64,000 nucleotides of DNA from Methylomonas rhizoryzae (GTDB taxonomy: Bacteria > Pseudomonadota > Gammaproteobacteria > Methylococcales > Methylomonadaceae). The position numbers and the translations under genes were made by a program. Below are positions 50,394-59,609 of this stretch, one piece after another (within the stretch, counting starts at the first letter, position 1; the number at the start of each line of letters is the position of its first letter). The notes under the pieces were generated by a model. That model saw only the letters and a program-made list of their open reading frames with translations, had not been told where the DNA came from and did no database searches. The stretch covers positions 4,464,001-4,528,000 of the forward strand of contig NZ_CP043929.1 of the NCBI RefSeq assembly GCF_008632455.1, written 5' to 3'.

Positions 50394-52369
50394 CTAAGTA
50401 GTAATTTATTAGCCAAGCGCTGTCCAAATAATAATGACCTCATAATCACCCGAATCCAAGGTGGCGACAATGCAATTGCCCCCTCAACCCAATAGCACCC
50501 TAATTGCATATTCCCCTTAAATCCCATTTCATATCGTATTAGATTTAATAGATTTGTAAGACTGATGGGCACCCCTATTTTCAAATAGCAACTCATCTTA
50601 TGCGACTGATCTAACACAAGCGGAACCCAGTTAATCGATTTTACCGCTTCCGCCGAAGGGTACTTTAAAAATCGAATTACGGCTGACCGTATCGTTCTAT
50701 CCATCGATATGTCGGGATTGCGCCAAACTCCAAGAAGAGCACTTTCCTTGGCAAACTCAAGGCAAAGCGAGTGAAGAAATTCAGCGTATGCGGAAAGTTG
50801 AATATCTTGACTTTCCGACACAAAAACAGGACTAGTCCACCCTTTTGACACCTTGTAACCGGCAACCGAAGAATGTGTCGACGCGGTAAATATGTGCTCA
50901 ATTATTAAGCCACGTTTAACAATAATATCTTCGGAACCTCGAAAATAGGAATGGCAACTTCCCTCCGCCGCCGACTCTACCACGGACTCGGCTAAACCCA
51001 AATAGTATCCTTTTGCACGGCAAGACCAACCCAACGAAGAAAAAATGCGATTCAGCGCTGTTTGACAATTAAGCCGCCATCCAACATCTACGATAGCCCA
51101 ATTCCCGTCCTGGTTTAGATTTTCTTGTTGAAAGTATTTCTGAACGTTTACTAACGCCGATTTCGCCTTGTCCATGATAAGGACTCGAATTTCTTGGTTA
51201 TGTAAAACGAATAATCTAAATTGCTCCAGGCGCTCTACCGAAAGCGCGCTTTGATAATCGTATGCCCCAAACTCAGTGCCGCATAAAAGCTCATCTACTT
51301 CATCCCGCGAAAAATTGAATCTCGCCAATATGTCGTATATCGCAGTGGAACCGTTTCGTGAAAAGGCCCAGTCAATGTTCTCCAGGGCGTCACCCAGTAT
51401 CGAAGGAAGGAACCATGCTTGTCGTGAACCATATAAATACTTGATTTCCGGCCCATCTTGAACAACGCTCAATTCTTTTGCAATTTTATAAAGAATTTCT
51501 CCATCCCTAGAAACAAAATAAAGCCGCTCAATTCCATGAGATCGAGCGCTACGAAGCACCCACGCTGTAAAAGCCGTTAACACAGGAGCAATTAATCCGG
51601 TTACGACAGGTACGCTTTCTGTGAATGGTCCGGGGTTGCTTCCATGCTTGAGTCTGATTATACGTTGCAGCCCGACGATTTTCGATAAATTCGGGCTCAA
51701 ATCAGTTTTGACTAAAAAACGTTCGTATTCAGTTAGTTTAGCGCTACCGACATAAGTGGCGACAATTCCAAATCGAGACGGCACTTTAATATCCGAATAG
51801 AGGTTATCCCCGAAATGACTTATATCTGAGGGTAAAACTCCCTCTTTATCTAAAACATATTTGTATAGGGAACCATGATGCTTGGACAACCCGATATCTC
51901 CCGAAACATAAACAGAATCGTTCTGTTCGGCTAAACCGCTTTTAATCAGGCAAGCCCTAATAAAAGAAGTAGGTAGATACATATCGGAAATAAACAATAT
52001 ACTGACCCCTCTCCGTCTAGCATCAGCAATAATGCGAGCAACATAGGGATTTGGCCTAGCAGCTTGCATTTCCAACTCCAACTCGATATTCATGGCAGTT
52101 TGAATATCAATTTTGAAAGGCAACAAATCGCTGAAATGATAATATATGTCGGATAGCCTTATATCTTCCCTATAATATCGTAAAGTACGCCTTGCCACCT
52201 TTTCCGCTTTGATTCTTAAAAGTGCGATATGATTTATGTCGTGCTTGCAGGTGTCGAAAACAAATTGACTGATCAAGGTACGAGCTAAATCATAGAATAG
52301 ATCAATAGGATAAGCGGTCGAACGAATTAACGCAGTATCAAACACGTCAAATGAATATACCTCGCTCAT
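50390..52369 (-). CDS. COG5610-type HAD-superfamily protein
   Basis: A large (659-residue) protein. The first ~230 residues form a HAD fold: motif I SFDVFDTALIR (Asp8 and Asp11), motif II/III FISDMYLPTSF, and motif IV HFGDNLYSDI. The remaining ~420 residues include IERLYFVSRDGEILYKIAKEL and WAIVDVGWRLNCQTALNRIF, which recall a second alpha/beta domain found in COG5610 proteins of surface-polysaccharide loci. A phosphatase or phospho-sugar/lipid-phosphate role is likely for the N-terminal part. The large domain is unassigned. It overlaps its neighbours at both ends by 4 bases. Confidence 0.8.
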   Translation of the reverse strand: MSEVYSFDVFDTALIRSTAYPIDLFYDLARTLISQFVFDTCKHDINHIALLRIKAEKVARRTLRYYREDIRLSDIYYHFSDLLPFKIDIQTAMNIELELEMQAARPNPYVARIIADARRRGVSILFISDMYLPTSFIRACLIKSGLAEQNDSVYVSGDIGLSKHHGSLYKYVLDKEGVLPSDISHFGDNLYSDIKVPSRFGIVATYVGSAKLTEYERFLVKTDLSPNLSKIVGLQRIIRLKHGSNPGPFTESVPVVTGLIAPVLTAFTAWVLRSARSHGIERLYFVSRDGEILYKIAKELSVVQDGPEIKYLYGSRQAWFLPSILGDALENIDWAFSRNGSTAIYDILARFNFSRDEVDELLCGTEFGAYDYQSALSVERLEQFRLFVLHNQEIRVLIMDKAKSALVNVQKYFQQENLNQDGNWAIVDVGWRLNCQTALNRIFSSLGWSCRAKGYYLGLAESVVESAAEGSCHSYFRGSEDIIVKRGLIIEHIFTASTHSSVAGYKVSKGWTSPVFVSESQDIQLSAYAEFLHSLCLEFAKESALLGVWRNPDISMDRTIRSAVIRFLKYPSAEAVKSINWVPLVLDQSHKMSCYLKIGVPISLTNLLNLIRYEMGFKGNMQLGCYWVEGAIALSPPWIRVIMRSLLFGQRLANKLLLR

Positions 52370-53598
52370 TCATCCACCAAAGAATGATATAATTTTAAAT
52401 ACTTCGTTATAAGTATATTTTCATTAAAACTATTTTCTACTTTCAATCTAGCCGCCTTACCCCACGATATTCGCTTTTCTACATTGTCTATCGCGAATCG
52501 TAACGCAGCTACTAATTCAGAAACGTTCTTAGGCCTAACAAGCAAACCAGTTGAATTATGATCAATTAGCTCCGGTAATCCACCGACCGAAAAAGCAATG
52601 GTAGGAGTGGCAGTCGCCATCGTTTCAAGCACCGAATTCGGACAGTTGTCTGCTAGCGTAGGAAACAAGAATATATCGGCTGCTGAGTAATATTGTGCGA
52701 GCAAAATATCGTCCTGAATATAGCCGGTAAAATGTATATTTAAACCTTTAAACTCATCACTAATATTTTTTGGCGGACTGCCAATGGCAAGAATATAAGG
52801 AGGCGGATCAATATGTCTTAATGCCTCCAACGCATAGTTAAGTCCTTTAAATTTATTGTTCAACTCCATTGATCCGATTAGCACAATAAACTGGTCTACT
52901 GGAAGCTGTAAAATTTGTCTAATAGTAACCTTATCCAAAGGCCTAAATAAATTAATATTTACTGAATTATAGATTACAGCGGGCTTTTCTTCGAAAAACC
53001 CAGACGACATGGCTTGCTCCGCCATCCAATTGGATGGCACAACTGGGATAAACAGATTTTGCCTTGCGGTAGTCCGCTTGAATCTCCGTACAAAACCCGT
53101 TCTATCAATTGAAGTCAATAAAGGCCATTGACCCAATTGCGGACAATTACCACAATCATTCATATAAGCCGTACATTCTAGAGGATATATACAGCCGCCG
53201 GTAAATGGCGAGCAATCCCTAAATGTCCATACGACCCTAGTATGTTTAGCCAACCACCTTAAAGCTATCGGTGAAAAAGTGATAGTAATATCGTTAAAAT
53301 GATATATATCGTAGTCAACTTCTTTGCGATAGATATGAAAAAAAATTTCAGGAGTAATAAAATCAGGCAAACCGATCCTTCGAGACAGATATAGGCAAGA
53401 TCTATAAAACATTTGACCGAAAAACTCACCGTGAAGCTTACGCATACTAGGCAACCAACGTTTACTCGGATAACCTAGCCAGTGATGAGCAACATGACCG
53501 TTTTGAATTAATAACCTCGTTAGTGTCTCCGCGCTTCGGCCTGCACCTCCACCGGAAGCATCTGATTTGCTTATAACGGCGACCAATAATTTTTTCAT
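52366..53598 (-). CDS. GT4 glycosyltransferase
   Basis: A 410-residue GT-B enzyme. It begins LLVAVISKSDASGGGAGRSAETL (nucleotide-sugar GT4 glycine-rich start). VPSNWMAEQAMSSG and VIYNSVN mark the linker region. The C-terminal domain has LIGSMELNNKFKGLNYALEAL, FTGYIQDDILLAQYYSAADIFLFPTLADNCPNSVLETMA (E-x7-E region) and GGLPELIDHNSTGLLV. A CxxC pair (ECTAYMNDCGNC) in the N-terminal half is unusual. The donor sugar is unknown. Its start shares one base with the upstream stop (TAATG). Confidence 0.92.
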   Translation of the reverse strand: MKKLLVAVISKSDASGGGAGRSAETLTRLLIQNGHVAHHWLGYPSKRWLPSMRKLHGEFFGQMFYRSCLYLSRRIGLPDFITPEIFFHIYRKEVDYDIYHFNDITITFSPIALRWLAKHTRVVWTFRDCSPFTGGCIYPLECTAYMNDCGNCPQLGQWPLLTSIDRTGFVRRFKRTTARQNLFIPVVPSNWMAEQAMSSGFFEEKPAVIYNSVNINLFRPLDKVTIRQILQLPVDQFIVLIGSMELNNKFKGLNYALEALRHIDPPPYILAIGSPPKNISDEFKGLNIHFTGYIQDDILLAQYYSAADIFLFPTLADNCPNSVLETMATATPTIAFSVGGLPELIDHNSTGLLVRPKNVSELVAALRFAIDNVEKRISWGKAARLKVENSFNENILITKYLKLYHSLVDE

Positions 53599-54827
53599 TA
53601 GTGGTTATGCTTATCTACTACCGATTGATAAAATTCCAACAGCCTACCAATCCTATCTTCAGCAACAACCTTTTTCATGTTCTGCCGAATGTAATTTTTC
53701 ATTAATTTCAATTCTTCCGGCGAAAGTGACAGCAACTTATGAATAGCTTTTTTCAATGATTCTGGATCAGAATTTTCAGCCAAAAATCCAGTTCTTCCAT
53801 CTATGATCATTTCCTCCAGACTTGATTCATACGTGCCAATGACTGGCGTCTCCAGAAATAGCGCCTCAAGGCAGGCATTTGGATAATTATCTAACTTTGA
53901 TGGAATCAATACCGCTTTAGCATTCATAATAAAGGGAAATAATTGACTTCTATTAAGCGGCGAAAAAAAATATAAGCGTTCTAAAACCGAAATATCACAT
54001 TTGCTTTTAATATAACTTTGCCACGTTGTATGCCCTATTTGATCCAAGCCTACGCCATTGTCCTGGCCTATAAATACAAAACTAATATGATTGTACCGAT
54101 CTAGGATACTGCCAACTGCATCAGCTATTACATCTATACCTTTTATAGGGTCAAACTGATTGAAATACAAAATGTACTCAAGCTCGACTCCACTCTTATC
54201 ATAAACTGTATAATCAAGAACAATGTTACCCGGCTCGACTACTGTATAGATAGTCTCTATCTCTACCTTCGTCTTTCTATATGTCAATTCAGAAGTACTT
54301 TTACATGGCGAAAAAACTGCGGCGGATTTATTTAACTTGTAAATCGTGAACATATGATTTAAGCAATCTATAATTTTCCTCTGCTTTAAATGAGCGAAAT
54401 ACGCCGGTGGAAAACAAGACAAGCGACAAACGACAGGAGCTCTATTAAACTTTCTTAAAATATATAGCCCTAACACCTCTCCATAAGGCAAGATTGGAAT
54501 TTGAACAATATCGAATGGAGTACTTTTGTCTATTACTGAAAACCCCAAAAAAAGCCGTCTATCGACCAATATCCCTACAAGAAATTGGCATAGTATTCTT
54601 AATAAAGGAACATCGTTAATCCAGTTTGAAAACTTAATTGTCGCATCTATTTCGTAGATATGTACCTCATTATCTTTCCAATAATAATTTCTATTTGACA
54701 ACAAGATTATATAAGCTTCATGACCTTTAGATGCCAAAAAATACGACGTTTTCTTTAAATAAGCTGCCAAACCGCCATGCGGAGTTTTCTCGGTTGGATA
54801 TTCGGAGGTAATAAACGCAATTCGCAT
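53598..54827 (-). CDS. GT4 glycosyltransferase
   Basis: A 409-residue GT-B enzyme. MRIAFITSEYPTEKTPHGGLAAYLKKTSYFL is the typical GT4 start. The C-terminal domain has LYFNQFDPIKGIDVIADAV, SKLDNYPNACLEALFLETPVIG and EEMIIDGRTGFLAENSDPESLKKAI, with the E-x7-E glutamates. ATG 54827 is chosen over an in-frame extension to 54875 that would run into asnB. It starts 5 bases after the asnB stop. The sequence is notably A+T-rich with many ATA and AAA codons, unlike the core genes. Confidence 0.92.
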   Translation of the reverse strand: MRIAFITSEYPTEKTPHGGLAAYLKKTSYFLASKGHEAYIILLSNRNYYWKDNEVHIYEIDATIKFSNWINDVPLLRILCQFLVGILVDRRLFLGFSVIDKSTPFDIVQIPILPYGEVLGLYILRKFNRAPVVCRLSCFPPAYFAHLKQRKIIDCLNHMFTIYKLNKSAAVFSPCKSTSELTYRKTKVEIETIYTVVEPGNIVLDYTVYDKSGVELEYILYFNQFDPIKGIDVIADAVGSILDRYNHISFVFIGQDNGVGLDQIGHTTWQSYIKSKCDISVLERLYFFSPLNRSQLFPFIMNAKAVLIPSKLDNYPNACLEALFLETPVIGTYESSLEEMIIDGRTGFLAENSDPESLKKAIHKLLSLSPEELKLMKNYIRQNMKKVVAEDRIGRLLEFYQSVVDKHNH

Positions 54828-54832
54828 TATAA

Positions 54833-56755
54833 TTATCTCTTGCTCAACCACGCTTGAAACATCAGCACATTCCAAAGGAGATATTCATGATTATCGCCAG
54901 CCAAATGAGCTTTCCATAATTGCTGAATATAGTCTGGATTCAAAAATTCGTTTTTCTGAATGCTCCGCTGGTCCAAAAGACTTTCAGCCCAATCTCTGAG
55001 ACTCGTTCTGAGCCATTGACCTATGGGAACTCCAAATCCCATTTTGGGACGTTGAAACAAGTGCTCAGGCACATATTCGTTCAGCAACTTTCTCAATATC
55101 AATTTCCCTTGTTTTTTATCAACCTTTAAATCTAAAGGGAGTCGCCATGCCTGTGAATATATCCGATGATCAAGCAGCGGAACGCGAACCTCCAATCCGA
55201 CAGCCATACTAGCACGATCAACTTTGGTTAATATGTCATTGGGAAGATAATCGGTAGTGTCTAATAATTGGAACTCTTCGATGTAATTATTAAAATGGCG
55301 ATTGTACAGGGCTTCTCTATCGATATTATTACTTATTTCTTTGCTCACCAGTAAGTTATAGTCTCCCTGCCATTGCATCATATTTTTTAAATACGTTTCA
55401 ATAGGATTGGCGGATACCCTATCGGCGTATCGATGTGCCTTATAACCTAAGTTCGTTATTTTTAGTTTCGAAGGCATACTCCGCGAAATTACATCCCAGG
55501 TTCTTTTATCAATTTTTTTAATATTATTCCCAATAATGCGTCTCAATTTTTGATTAAGGAATGGCAGCATCAAAGGACTATTATGTACAAAATATCGGTC
55601 ATATCCGGCGAAAATCTCGTCGCCGCCATCACCTGAAAGAGCGACGGTAACTTCCTGTCGGGTTAATTTCGAAAGAAACAATGTTGGAATTTGTGAGGAG
55701 TCGGCAAAAGGTTCATCATAAACACCTCCTAATTCTTCAACAATTGACAAGCCTTGAGTCGAAGTCATATAGGCTTCAGTGTGGTCAGTCCCAAGGTATT
55801 GAGCAATTTCTTTTGCGTAGTTGGCTTCGTTATAAGACGTTTCCTCAAAGCCTATAGAAAAAGTCCGAATTCGTTTGATACTTGATGATTGCATAATTGC
55901 TACAACCAGCGAAGAGTCTATTCCTCCGGATAAAAACGCACCGACTGGTACGTCGCTAACAGTTGTTATATTCACTGCGTTATTAATCAATTTTTCCATT
56001 TGATCAATATAATCACTGGCGTTACGGTATCTTATGCTTTGTTTTTGCCGCAAGGCTTCTTCCAGTGCATCCCAATATATTATTTCTTTATATGTAAAAT
56101 CGCTATTAAATTTAATTATACTGCCAGGCTTTACTTTTACCGCACCCTTATATATCGAACAATTACTAGCTACATAACCGTGCTTAAGAAAACTAGACAC
56201 TGCATCAATATCAATTTCACTCTGAAACCCGGGATAATATTTGAACGTTTTAACCTCTGAGCCAAAAAGTATAACCCGTGAGTTTAAGTACATGTACAAA
56301 GGCTTTATCCCGAATCGATCTCTTACTAGATAAAGTTCGCGACTTTTTATATTCCAAACTGCAAACGCAAACATTCCAATTAGTTTTTTAACCGTTTGTT
56401 CCACTCCCCATTCAGCGCATGCCTCCAATATCACCTCAGTATCCGAATGACCTTTGCACCATCTACCGATCGCTTCTAACTCCCTTTTTATTTCCTCAGT
56501 ATTATATACTTCTCCATTATATGAAATTATAAGTTGTTTACAACTTGACAACATAGGTTGGCGCCCTAATTCCGACAAGTCACGAATAGCCAGTCTACGA
56601 TGACCTAGAGCCAGTGAATTGTTATTATCTATCCAGACACCGCGACCGTCAGGCCCTCGATTTTCGAGCGCATCCGTCATACAATTAATAATATTTTCAA
56701 GCTCAACCCGTGACAAGCTTGAGCTTCGTACCCACAGGCCGGATATTCCACACAT
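54833..56755 (-). CDS. asnB: Asparagine synthase-like amidotransferase
   Basis: A glutamine-dependent amidotransferase of 640 residues. The N-terminal nucleophile Cys2 (MCGISGLW), NRGPDGRGVW and SYNGEVYN belong to the class II glutaminase domain. The synthetase domain has the PPi-binding SGGIDSSLV and the ATP site VALSGDGGDEIFAGYDRY. The C-terminal fold ends MGFGVPIGQWL. In polysaccharide loci such proteins often amidate sugar carboxylates (uronic acids) rather than make free asparagine; that reading is inference from context. It sits between the exporter and the transferases. Confidence 0.9.
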   Translation of the reverse strand: MCGISGLWVRSSSLSRVELENIINCMTDALENRGPDGRGVWIDNNNSLALGHRRLAIRDLSELGRQPMLSSCKQLIISYNGEVYNTEEIKRELEAIGRWCKGHSDTEVILEACAEWGVEQTVKKLIGMFAFAVWNIKSRELYLVRDRFGIKPLYMYLNSRVILFGSEVKTFKYYPGFQSEIDIDAVSSFLKHGYVASNCSIYKGAVKVKPGSIIKFNSDFTYKEIIYWDALEEALRQKQSIRYRNASDYIDQMEKLINNAVNITTVSDVPVGAFLSGGIDSSLVVAIMQSSSIKRIRTFSIGFEETSYNEANYAKEIAQYLGTDHTEAYMTSTQGLSIVEELGGVYDEPFADSSQIPTLFLSKLTRQEVTVALSGDGGDEIFAGYDRYFVHNSPLMLPFLNQKLRRIIGNNIKKIDKRTWDVISRSMPSKLKITNLGYKAHRYADRVSANPIETYLKNMMQWQGDYNLLVSKEISNNIDREALYNRHFNNYIEEFQLLDTTDYLPNDILTKVDRASMAVGLEVRVPLLDHRIYSQAWRLPLDLKVDKKQGKLILRKLLNEYVPEHLFQRPKMGFGVPIGQWLRTSLRDWAESLLDQRSIQKNEFLNPDYIQQLWKAHLAGDNHEYLLWNVLMFQAWLSKR

Positions 56756-56833
56756 TTTGCTAATTAGTTTTTTCGATTACGATTATTAAATTTTCACTTT
56801 AATTGGCGCAAAGTTTCCCAACACAACTATTCT

Positions 56834-58123
56834 TTACAATTTAATATTTGAAGTATTCCTTATATTCCACTCGCACTTCATAGTAATTACCCCTGTTCTT
56901 CCACCACGCGTACTATTTGCCAGGCATGGGATATCGCCTGTTGTAAACTGTATATTATCTATACAATCTATAATGCCTGTATCAGGATGCCACAACAGCA
57001 CTTTTACTCCATATGACTTGTTATGGAACATAATATTTCCAGGAATTATTACTCGTGCATGATACTCTCCAGACTGATCAGGTGTTTTCAGACCGGCATC
57101 TTCAGGAAACGATCCAAATATTTGATTTTTATATTCATCCAGTAATGCGACAGTAATTTTCATTTCGCTTACAGGCTTTGCGATAACAAAACACATATCA
57201 ATAAACGTATCGTTATTTGGAAAAATTACATTAAGTTGAGTATCTGTGGAGTTAGTCACTTTGATTGATGTTATTTGCGCATCTTTGTCGTGTTCATATT
57301 GCTTTCTTGTCCATTCGAGGTACTCTTTAGCGCTACCTAGTGTGGCTAGGTAATCTCGGCAAGCCTCGTTAGATGTTTTCTGGCTTATCATTTCACCGTA
57401 GGCCAACAGGATGCATGTGGTACATAGCTGTTGAATAAAAGACAGGTTGTGGCTAACGAAAATGACAGTTCTTCCGCTATGTCCTATTTCCTCCATCTTA
57501 CCTAGACACTTCGCTTGGAATTTTGCATCGCCTACAGCAAGCACTTCGTCAATTATGAGAACTTCCGGCTCCAAATGCGCCGCAACCGCAAATGCCAGCC
57601 TGACATACATCCCGGACGAATAATGCTTGACCGGCGTATCCAAAAACCTTTCCACTTCCGCGAATTCAACTATTTCGTCGAACTTACGTTGAATTTCATG
57701 CTTGCGCATACCGAGAATCGCGCCGTTTAGATAGATATTTTCCCGGCCGGTCAGTTCGGGGTGAAAACCGGTCCCGACCTCGAGCAAACTTGACACCCGC
57801 CCGTTGATGACGACTTTTCCCGTCGTCGGGTGAGTGATCCGGCTTAGTATCTTAAGCAGGGTGGATTTTCCCGCGCCGTTTCTACCGATAATGCCAACTC
57901 TATCGCCTTGCTCGATCTCGAAATTGAGGTCTCTTAACGCCCAAAATTCTTCCCGGCTTTGCGCCGTTTCGATACTTGCAAAAGGATGAACGATGCGGCT
58001 GCCGAGTCGGCTGATGCCACTAGTGAGTTTTTCCGCCAGGGTTTGATAGGTGTACCTGCTCTGTTGCTGATGTTGAATGCAGTAACTCTTACCCAGATTT
58101 TCGACTTTGATCGCGACACTCAT
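56834..58123 (-). CDS. wzt: Polysaccharide ABC exporter ATP-binding protein (Wzt)
   Basis: A 429-residue ATPase of an ABC-2-type O-polysaccharide/teichoic-acid exporter. The N-terminal 250 residues hold Walker A IIGRNGAGKST, the signature YSSGM, Walker B LIIDEVLAVGD and the H-loop SHN. It contains the GTGFHPELTGRENIYLNG block specific to the Wzt/TagH group. The C-terminal ~170 residues (about 260-429) form a beta-rich, Wzt-C-like carbohydrate-binding domain that reads the finished chain end. It lies 18 bases after wzm. Confidence 0.95.
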   Translation of the reverse strand: MSVAIKVENLGKSYCIQHQQQSRYTYQTLAEKLTSGISRLGSRIVHPFASIETAQSREEFWALRDLNFEIEQGDRVGIIGRNGAGKSTLLKILSRITHPTTGKVVINGRVSSLLEVGTGFHPELTGRENIYLNGAILGMRKHEIQRKFDEIVEFAEVERFLDTPVKHYSSGMYVRLAFAVAAHLEPEVLIIDEVLAVGDAKFQAKCLGKMEEIGHSGRTVIFVSHNLSFIQQLCTTCILLAYGEMISQKTSNEACRDYLATLGSAKEYLEWTRKQYEHDKDAQITSIKVTNSTDTQLNVIFPNNDTFIDMCFVIAKPVSEMKITVALLDEYKNQIFGSFPEDAGLKTPDQSGEYHARVIIPGNIMFHNKSYGVKVLLWHPDTGIIDCIDNIQFTTGDIPCLANSTRGGRTGVITMKCEWNIRNTSNIKL

Positions 58124-58141
58124 GTAATAAAGGCCAAGCTG

Positions 58142-58972
58142 TTACAGACTATCGGCAAACTGGCGTTCGGTGCGCATAAAATACCGATAGCCGATCAAAA
58201 AAAGCAGGATGGAAACGCCTGTCGACAACCCAAAGCGCTGCCAGTCCAACTGCACCGAATCGCCAATCACCATCCAGCGGAAACCGTCGATAACGCCTAC
58301 CATGGGATTCAGGGAATAGAGGGAGCGCCATTGTTCAGGTATCACCCGGCTGCTGAAGCCGACCGGAGAGATATACAGCCCGATTTGCACTAAAAACGGA
58401 ACGACGTAACGGAAATCCCGATACTTGACGTTCAACGCCGATATGAGATAACCGAGCCCTAATGCCGTGATAGCGGCCAGCAGCAGAAAACCCGGTAACA
58501 GCACTATCGCAAGCGAAGGTACGAAACGGTACCACGCCATCATTACTATCAATAGCGCGAAGGAAATGAAAAAATCGACCGTATTGACCAACAATGGCGC
58601 AGTCGGCGCGATGATTCGTGGGAAGTAAACCTTGCTGATCATCGCCGAATTGTTGACGACCGCGTTTGCGGCTTCGCTCAGCGTGTTGGCAAAGAAGTAC
58701 CAAGGCAGCATCGCGGTGAAAACCATGATCGCGTAGGGTGCTTCGCCCTCACTCGGCATTTTGGCGAGGCGTCCGAACACCACGGTAAACACCAACATCG
58801 TTAACAGCGGCCGTAATATCGCCCAGGTTGCACCGATTGCGGTTTGCTTGTAACGCACTTTAAGATCGCGCCAGGCTAAGAAATAGAATAAATCCCGGTA
58901 CTCCCACAATTCGCGACCGGCATCGCTGATGGTTTTCTGCGGGGTGATAACTGTTTGCTGATATTGGTGCAT
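58142..58972 (-). CDS. wzm: Polysaccharide ABC exporter permease (Wzm)
   Basis: A 276-residue ABC-2 permease with six transmembrane segments. The opening REALWEYRDLFYFLAWRDLKVRYKQT-type region (here GRELWEYRDLFYFLAWRDL) and PWYFFANTLSEAANAVVNNSAMISKVYFPR are typical of Wzm/KpsM-like O-antigen exporters. It is the first gene of the minus-strand polysaccharide operon; the 283 bases upstream, shared with a divergent gene, should hold its promoter. Confidence 0.95.
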   Translation of the reverse strand: MHQYQQTVITPQKTISDAGRELWEYRDLFYFLAWRDLKVRYKQTAIGATWAILRPLLTMLVFTVVFGRLAKMPSEGEAPYAIMVFTAMLPWYFFANTLSEAANAVVNNSAMISKVYFPRIIAPTAPLLVNTVDFFISFALLIVMMAWYRFVPSLAIVLLPGFLLLAAITALGLGYLISALNVKYRDFRYVVPFLVQIGLYISPVGFSSRVIPEQWRSLYSLNPMVGVIDGFRWMVIGDSVQLDWQRFGLSTGVSILLFLIGYRYFMRTERQFADSL

Positions 58973-59255
58973 TCGTCAAGTCGAAGGGATATTCTCAAAT
59001 GCGCATAAGGCGCGCAACCTTGTTGGGGCATTTCAAGTTTAGCGGAGCGACTAACAATGCCGGCTACACAGTTAAAGCCCGCTATCGGTCTATCTTTCAT
59101 CGTTGGGCACGCCCAAAGCTACTTTTTTGCTATCCGTGCTGGCCGAATTAGCCATCGGCGCTGATTACTGGACAACTCTAGTCGGTTTTTCACACAATAG
59201 GGCCCGCTATCTACAGTAATTTTTTCTCACCCTCTTTTAACTCCTTGTATTTGTG

Positions 59256-59609
59256 ATGCAAACCCCAACCATCGTCATATACGGCATCAAAAACTGCGAT
59301 AGCGTAAAGAAAGCGCGCGCTTGGTTCGATGGCCGTAATCTTGCCTATCATTTCCACGATTACCGGACCGACGGTTTGGACGCGGAGTTATTACGGCAAT
59401 TCGTCGCTACCCTCGGCCTGGATGCGGTGTTGAATCAACGTAGCACCAGCTGGCGGCAGCTAAGCGAAGACAGCAAACGCGACCTCACCCCGGAAAAAGC
59501 CTTACAGCTGATGCTGGAAACCCCGACTTTAATCAAAAGGCCGATCGTTTCCATCGACGAACGCCTGTTGGTCGGCTTTGATCCCGAACAAATCTCCGCA
59601 CTGCTATGA
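59256..59609 (+). CDS. ArsC/Spx-family reductase-like protein
   Basis: A 117-residue thioredoxin-fold protein of the YffB/ArsC group. Only one of the redox cysteines is present (GIKNCDSVKKARAWF, near residue 13). The downstream block LIKRPIVSIDERLLVGFDPEQI is the family's cis-Pro region. ArsC-like members sit in front of dapE in many gammaproteobacteria, as here. The physiological substrate is unknown; arsenate reduction is not implied. ATG 59256 is used in preference to the GTG directly before it. It ends as ATGA, overlapping the dapE start. Confidence 0.9.
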   Translation: MQTPTIVIYGIKNCDSVKKARAWFDGRNLAYHFHDYRTDGLDAELLRQFVATLGLDAVLNQRSTSWRQLSEDSKRDLTPEKALQLMLETPTLIKRPIVSIDERLLVGFDPEQISALL

